DNA of 64,000 bases from positions 124,001-188,000 of the forward strand of contig NZ_JAJFOW010000008.1 in the NCBI RefSeq assembly GCF_020731285.1. Direction: 5' to 3'. The translations under genes were made by a program, and so were the position numbers. The notes beneath the pieces were generated by a model. The model saw only the letters and a list, made by a program, of their open reading frames with translations. It searched no databases and was not told the origin of the DNA. Shown one piece after another: positions 59,934 through 64,000 of this stretch. This DNA is from Cohnella baijiui (GTDB lineage: Bacteria > Bacillota > Bacilli > Paenibacillales > Paenibacillaceae). The first letter of the stretch is position 1. Each line of letters starts with the position of its first letter.

Positions 59934-61124
59934 TTACAGGGATGGCATCCTTTGCTTTTCCGCGGTCATCCGCATCCTCAGAACAAACACGGCCAACATC
60001 GCCAGGAGAACGCCGCTCATGCCGACCCACGTAATCGACGAGATCGACGCTTGATCGATGACGACTCCGCCGATCCCCGCCCCGGCCGCCATGGACAATT
60101 GCATCATGGATTGGTTGAGGCTGAGCATGATTCCCGAATAGTTCGGTTCGATCCGAACCATATTATATTGTTGGGTAGGGCCGGAAGACCAAGCCGCAAA
60201 CGACCATAACACCAGCAGCCCAACGACGGGCAGCCACGAATGAGTGAAAGAAACGGCAATGGACAAGAGGATTAAAGCGGCAACATGCAGCAACATTCCC
60301 CCTGTCAATGTTCGGAACACGCCCCATTTATCCGTACTATACCCGCCCCATTTGGATCCGATTAGGCTGGCGATGCCGAACGCCAATAAGGCGGCGCTTA
60401 TCATCTCCTCCTTCATGCCGGCGACATCGAGAAGATAGGGCGAAATATAAGTGTAGGCAATGGAATAACCGCCCAACCAGAAAAACGTAATGGCAAGCCC
60501 GATCGCCACTTTGCCGTTTCTCAAAAAGGCAAGCTGCTTGGATAACGGAACGGGTTCGTCTCGATTGACGCGAGGCAACGCCGAATAGAGGACGAACATG
60601 GCCAGCAATCCCGCCAGCGCCAGAAATTCGAACACCGATCTCCATCCGAACTCGGCTGCCGCGATGCGTCCAAGAGGAACGCCGATAATGAGGGAAGCTG
60701 TGAATCCCATCACGACCGTTGCGATGGCGCTTGCCTGTTTGCCCGGCACGGCGATTTTGGCGGCATAATCCAAGGCGGTGACGACCACCATCCCCGCGCC
60801 TAAAGCCATGATGACGCGAGCGGCCACAAACAGCGGAAACCCGGGCAAGACAAAGGACAATACGTTCCCCAGCATAAACAGGCCCAGCGCGGCAACCAGC
60901 AGCTTCTTTCTCTCCATCTTGGCCGTCAACGCCATGAGTACCGGCGTGCAGATGGCATATACGAATGAAAAGATCGTCACGAGCTGACCGGCCATCGTCA
61001 CGGAAATATCGAGCGTCTTCGAAAGCTGATCCAGAATGCCGGAAATGACGTATTCCGATGTGCCGACCAAAAAACTGACCAGAGCCAAAAAGTAAATCTT
61101 CCACGTTGCCGACAATGAAATCAC
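59934..61124 (-). CDS. MFS transporter, DHA1 family (drug or sugar efflux)
   Basis: This 396-residue permease has 12 hydrophobic helices. Typical motifs are SFLVGTSEYVISGILDQLSK (helix 1), the loop 2-3 motif LMALTAKMERKKLL, ARVIMALGAGMVVVTALDY (helix 4) and VVMGFTASLIIGVPLGRIAA (helix 5, motif C). It resembles YdhP/AraJ-type exporters. A GTG start at 61124 is listed; a TTG at 61115 is also possible. A perfect palindrome at 61143-61158 just upstream shares a core with the ArsR gene promoter, so ArsR probably represses it. Confidence 0.92.
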   Translation of the reverse strand: MISLSATWKIYFLALVSFLVGTSEYVISGILDQLSKTLDISVTMAGQLVTIFSFVYAICTPVLMALTAKMERKKLLVAALGLFMLGNVLSFVLPGFPLFVAARVIMALGAGMVVVTALDYAAKIAVPGKQASAIATVVMGFTASLIIGVPLGRIAAAEFGWRSVFEFLALAGLLAMFVLYSALPRVNRDEPVPLSKQLAFLRNGKVAIGLAITFFWLGGYSIAYTYISPYLLDVAGMKEEMISAALLAFGIASLIGSKWGGYSTDKWGVFRTLTGGMLLHVAALILLSIAVSFTHSWLPVVGLLVLWSFAAWSSGPTQQYNMVRIEPNYSGIMLSLNQSMMQLSMAAGAGIGGVVIDQASISSITWVGMSGVLLAMLAVFVLRMRMTAEKQRMPSL

Positions 61125-61142
61125 AACCCTTTCATTATTATT

Positions 61143-61158
61143 ACATATCGCGATATGT
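61143..61158 (-). promoter_or_regulatory. Palindromic ArsR operator of the MFS gene
   Basis: ACATATCGCGATATGT is a perfect 16-bp palindrome 19 bases before the MFS start. CGCGATATGTC recurs at 61536-61546 in the ArsR promoter. Confidence 0.7.
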
Positions 61159-61169
61159 CGATATTAAAT

Positions 61170-61207
61170 GGAAAATAAAAGCCGAATACGTTTGAGGTAT
61201 TCGGTTT
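61170..61207 (-). terminator. Intrinsic terminator of the ArsR gene
   Basis: An 11-bp stem (61179-61189 with 61197-61207, one mismatch) and a 7-base loop are followed on the minus strand by TTTTATTTTCC. It separates ArsR from the MFS gene. Confidence 0.8.
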
Positions 61208-61210
61208 CCG

Positions 61211-61513
61211 TTAAAGTTCACGATCGAAAAAAGCGGCCATTTCGCGTATTTTCTCTTCGTCTCTTTTAAAATACGTAAATTTTCCGATCCTTTCGGTTTG
61301 GATCAGACCGGACCGTTGAAGGATGGACAAATACTGGGAAGCCGTCGATTGCGTCATATTCAGCTTCTCTGTGACTTGACTTACGCAAACCCCGATTTTT
61401 CTCATATCAATCCCTTCGTGGGGCACAAAATGTTTTTCCGGTTCCTTTAACCACTGCAAGATCTGGAGCCTCGCCTCGTTCGACAATGCCTTGAACACTT
61501 CAATGGGTTCCAT
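61211..61513 (-). CDS. ArsR-family regulator, probably leaderless
   Basis: This 100-residue winged-helix repressor has VFKALSNEARLQILQWLKEP, a loop with GIDMRKIGVCVSQVTEKL, the recognition helix MTQSTASQYLSILQRSGL and the wing TERIGKFTYFKRDE. The single Cys in GVCVSQV could serve redox or ligand sensing; no CxC metal motif. ATG 61513 lies 7 bases past the TATAAT box without a ribosome binding site, so it is probably leaderless; an upstream ATG at 61534 lies inside the promoter. It likely controls itself and the MFS exporter. Confidence 0.9.
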   Translation of the reverse strand: MEPIEVFKALSNEARLQILQWLKEPEKHFVPHEGIDMRKIGVCVSQVTEKLNMTQSTASQYLSILQRSGLIQTERIGKFTYFKRDEEKIREMAAFFDREL

Positions 61514-61520
61514 ATCTCTT

Positions 61521-61548
61521 ATTATATCGATCATTCGCGATATGTCAA
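61521..61548 (-). promoter_or_regulatory. Promoter of the ArsR gene with operator in the spacer
   Basis: On the minus strand, TTGACA (61543-61548) and TATAAT (61521-61526) match the consensus, with a 16-base spacer that carries part of the CGCGATATGTC motif. Confidence 0.75.
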
Positions 61549-61568
61549 ATGGTTGACGGCAAGTGCGG

Positions 61569-63482
61569 CTAGCGATAAAACTGCCAAATGATCAGCAGCG
61601 AAATCCAAATGATCATGACGGCGATGCTTAAGATGGTACATAGCGCTTGTCTAGGCGAAAATCCGATTTTCTTCCACAAGATGAGCGCAAAACCAATTAT
61701 GGCGACAGCCAGTCCGGTCAGTATATCGTTCAGGAGAATATGAACATAAATCTCTGAATAAGCACGCTCATTGTTGCTTAGCATCCGAAGAGCCAAAACC
61801 AAATTGTTCACGACCATAGCCGCACCTGACAAGGTCATCCAGAAAACGGCCTTGTTCAGGCGAGGCTGTCGATTAGCGGCCGTTCTCTGCCTTTTCGCCA
61901 GCAGGTATGCCCGAATCGGCAAGACCAACGGTACAAGAAGCAAATACAACATGGCAAAGGCCGCCAGCATGGCGCTGCTGATCAGAATGGGCATCGATTT
62001 CCCCGCAGGCAATGGCAAGTAATCTCCATATGCGGCCGATATTTGAGCGACCTTGCCCTGCTCCATTCGGAAATACAGGACGGGAAAGGAATCGAGCGCA
62101 GCATTGCCGTTCGCTTTCTCGTACAGGTAGGGCTTCGTCTGCACGTAATCCGCTGTCATGCCGGCCAGCGAAACCCGGATTTGATTGTCCGATACGGGCA
62201 GGATCTTGCACAACATCAGATAAGGATACACGCTCATAAACCCGTAATGGGGACGCCGAGCCGCGACGTAGCTTCCCTCGAGCTCCTTCGCGCTGGGCAT
62301 GTCACCCTCGCCGGCTGCAATCTTTCGTTTTCCTGCCAGAGCGGTCCGAAGGCCATACACGATATCGGTTTCCGACGCTTGATTGGTCATGATAACGACG
62401 GCAAACCGATCTTCCGGAACGATCAACACGTTGCTGGAAAAAGCGATTGTATTTCCGCCATGTCCGATGCCTTTCTGTTCCCCGGCAAATTCCCAAAACC
62501 CATGCGCGACGCCAGGCATGTCGGCATTCGCCGAATAGCTTGTCGCGAGCATTTCGTTCAGCGTGTCCGGCCGATTGAACAAGAGAGACGGCTGACCCGG
62601 AGCCGCCAGGAAGGCCAAGGCAAACTTGGCTAAGTCTGCCGCGGTGCCATTGATTCCTCCGCTCGGATACATCGACATGTAGTTCCATGAGGATGGGCTA
62701 AAGGACGATTCCCCCGCGTATACGTACCCTTTCGCCTTTCTCGCGATCAGGTCCGGACGGTCCGCGAGGGAGGATTGAGCCGTGGTTTCACTCATGCCTA
62801 GCTTGGCGAAAATGTGTTCCGAGGCATAGGAATCGAAACTTTGTCCAGCCAATCGCTCCACGATATAGGCGGCAAGCGACGTAGAGTAATTCGAGTAGGC
62901 TACGACCTCTCCCGGCTTGTATACCTGCGCGGGTTCGGCAAGCTTCAACCCCTCTTCCAGGGAGCGGATTTTTCGAGGGGATTCGTAGGACATATCGAAC
63001 ATATATTCTTCAAAGCCCGCATTATGGTTCATCAAATTCAACATCGTAATCGGTTCGTCATATTTCAGCTTCGTTAGGAAGCGTGCCGGCAAATACGTTT
63101 GAATATCGGCGTTCAGATCGATTTTCCCCTGCTCCGCCAATTGCATAACGGCCGTCCAGACCGTAAGCTTGCTGATGGACCCCCACTCGAATACGGTGGA
63201 CTGCGGGTCCGCAGGCACCTTGTTCTCCAAGTCGGCATAGCCGTAACCTTTCGATAAAACGACCTTTTGATCTTGGACAATCATGACCGACGCGCCTACC
63301 GTTTTGGTTCCGATAAAGTCGTTCATATAACCATCCACAAACGATTCCAATTCCGCAAGGGGAACGCCCGAAGGCGTACGTTCCTTTGTCCCATCGGAGA
63401 TCGCGCTCTCGGCAAAAAGAGGCGCGGGCATCGGCAAACAAAAGATTGCGACGAACAAAATGACAATTGCTTTTTTGAGCAT
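61569..63482 (-). CDS. Serine hydrolase (class C beta-lactamase family) with membrane tail
   Basis: This 637-residue exported enzyme has a signal peptide (MLKKAIVILFVAIFCLPMP) and a beta-lactamase/CubicO domain (about 40-390): SxxK as WGSISKLT, YxN as YSNYS and a KTG-like HGGN near GIGHGGNTIAF. The last ~150 residues hold four hydrophobic helices (for example ISSAMLAAFAMLYLLLVPLV), so the enzyme is tethered outside the membrane. FmtA/FlpS-like proteins of this shape act on teichoic acid or peptidoglycan esters. It is monocistronic. Confidence 0.9.
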   Translation of the reverse strand: MLKKAIVILFVAIFCLPMPAPLFAESAISDGTKERTPSGVPLAELESFVDGYMNDFIGTKTVGASVMIVQDQKVVLSKGYGYADLENKVPADPQSTVFEWGSISKLTVWTAVMQLAEQGKIDLNADIQTYLPARFLTKLKYDEPITMLNLMNHNAGFEEYMFDMSYESPRKIRSLEEGLKLAEPAQVYKPGEVVAYSNYSTSLAAYIVERLAGQSFDSYASEHIFAKLGMSETTAQSSLADRPDLIARKAKGYVYAGESSFSPSSWNYMSMYPSGGINGTAADLAKFALAFLAAPGQPSLLFNRPDTLNEMLATSYSANADMPGVAHGFWEFAGEQKGIGHGGNTIAFSSNVLIVPEDRFAVVIMTNQASETDIVYGLRTALAGKRKIAAGEGDMPSAKELEGSYVAARRPHYGFMSVYPYLMLCKILPVSDNQIRVSLAGMTADYVQTKPYLYEKANGNAALDSFPVLYFRMEQGKVAQISAAYGDYLPLPAGKSMPILISSAMLAAFAMLYLLLVPLVLPIRAYLLAKRQRTAANRQPRLNKAVFWMTLSGAAMVVNNLVLALRMLSNNERAYSEIYVHILLNDILTGLAVAIIGFALILWKKIGFSPRQALCTILSIAVMIIWISLLIIWQFYR

Positions 63483-63583
63483 GATATTCCCCTTTAGGCT
63501 GCATTCGGTTCCCGTTCTTCGAGCGGGCCATATGACCTTTTATCGGTTGCGGACAAAGCTATTGTGAATGGAATCCGCAATCG

Positions 63584-64000
63584 TCAAATCAGCACGCTTT
63601 GTTCCAGCTTTCTCTTTAGTTCATGCTTTGGAAATTGTTCACCCATAAAAACGGCAACATCCTGAACGCGGCCCTGCGGCTGAATCCGAAGAATCTCCAA
63701 CTGCCGGTAGGCGAATTGGAACATCATCCGCTCACCAGTCTCCGCTGCCGTAAAAATGCCTTTTGCCCGATATACGCCATCTGGCAGTTCGCTTATGATC
63801 TGTTCGAATCGGCTGCTATCCATCGGTTGCTGAAAGTAGTGCGTATAAACCATAACATGGTCGTAAGAATGATGATGTTTAGGATGATTGCGGTCATGGC
63901 TATGCTCATCTTCATGGTGATGATGATTGCATGCGGAATGCTGACCCTGTTCGTCTTGATTAGCATCCTCGAAAGAAATTCGCTCTTGCTCTTGAAGCAT
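63584..64000 (-). CDS. CobW/COG0523 family GTP-binding metallochaperone (C-terminal part)
   Basis: The visible 138 residues include a His-rich metal-binding linker (CNHHHHEDEHSHDRNHPKHH) and the CobW C-terminal domain (YTHYFQQPMDSSRFEQIISE, then LPDGVYRAKGIFTAAET and FQFAYRQLEIL, ending GEQFPKHELKRKLEQSV). The GTPase domain lies beyond the right edge, so the first codon shown is probably internal. Members insert or store zinc or other metals; the specific metal cannot be read. Confidence 0.88.
   Translation of the reverse strand: MLQEQERISFEDANQDEQGQHSACNHHHHEDEHSHDRNHPKHHHSYDHVMVYTHYFQQPMDSSRFEQIISELPDGVYRAKGIFTAAETGERMMFQFAYRQLEILRIQPQGRVQDVAVFMGEQFPKHELKRKLEQSVLI

Overview
The window looks like a chromosome segment of a spore-forming, moderately GC-rich Firmicute, most likely of the Paenibacillaceae (Paenibacillus/Cohnella type). 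The evidence is strong AAGGAGG-type ribosome binding sites, frequent GTG/TTG starts, U-tailed intrinsic terminators after most units, a 38-residue YjcZ-type sporulation peptide, a YesM/YesN-type two-component pair beside a sugar ABC operon, two OmpR-type two-component systems and several AraC regulators. No rRNA, tRNA, CRISPR array or phage module was seen.

Layout. 0-9 kb: a small membrane protein, an OmpR/BaeS-type two-component system, an epimerase, the YjcZ peptide, an S9 peptidase, a helical-domain/beta-propeller protein and a histidine-rich YmaF-like protein. 9-13.4 kb: a YdeI/DUF1801-like protein, a PhyH dioxygenase divergent from an AraC regulator, a CapA-like protein and a single IS200/IS605-type element. 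13.5-19.9 kb: a GC-rich envelope island with a VanRS-like two-component system and lipoprotein, then VanY-like carboxypeptidase, CapA-like protein and Amidase_3 amidase. 20-28.4 kb: small stress or detoxification units (DUF1349, SnoaL-like, two SRPBCC proteins, a UvrA2-like ABC protein, ArsR, a macrolide-type glycosyltransferase, TetR with an alpha/beta hydrolase). 28.5-33.3 kb: two secreted proteins, a cytochrome c and a YetF protein. 33.4-44.5 kb: a carbohydrate locus (Gfo/Idh/MocA oxidoreductase, binding protein, two permeases, NanE-like epimerase, ROK kinase) beside a YesMN-type pair and a xylose-isomerase-like enzyme. 44.6-64 kb: small regulator/enzyme units, two ECF sigma factors (one with a probable anti-sigma factor), acetyltransferases, a cation/proton antiporter, a secreted DJ-1/PfpI protein, AraC with an ADP-ribosylglycohydrolase, ArsR with an MFS exporter, a serine hydrolase and the end of a CobW-type protein.

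How genes work together. The 13.9-19.9 kb genes form two tightly packed units that together make a sensor-regulator plus cell-wall tailoring set. The 33.4-39.3 kb genes form one transport and catabolic operon whose NanE and ROK pair points to N-acetylmannosamine or (anhydro-)sialic acid use, although no NanA aldolase is visible. Several regulators (ArsR at 25.4 kb, TetR/hydrolase at 28.3 kb, HxlR at 45.1 kb, ArsR at 61.5 kb) have near-consensus promoters with palindromes inside them, so autoregulation is readable from sequence. Two of these genes (HxlR and the 61.5 kb ArsR) appear to be leaderless.

A second theme is gene decay. At least eight relics are visible: HxlR, a frameshifted orphan, an ECF transporter ATPase and a NUDIX hydrolase with internal deletions, two SDR fragments, a flavoprotein N-terminus and a secreted-protein tail. 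All functions come from motifs and family resemblance read by eye; no database search was run.
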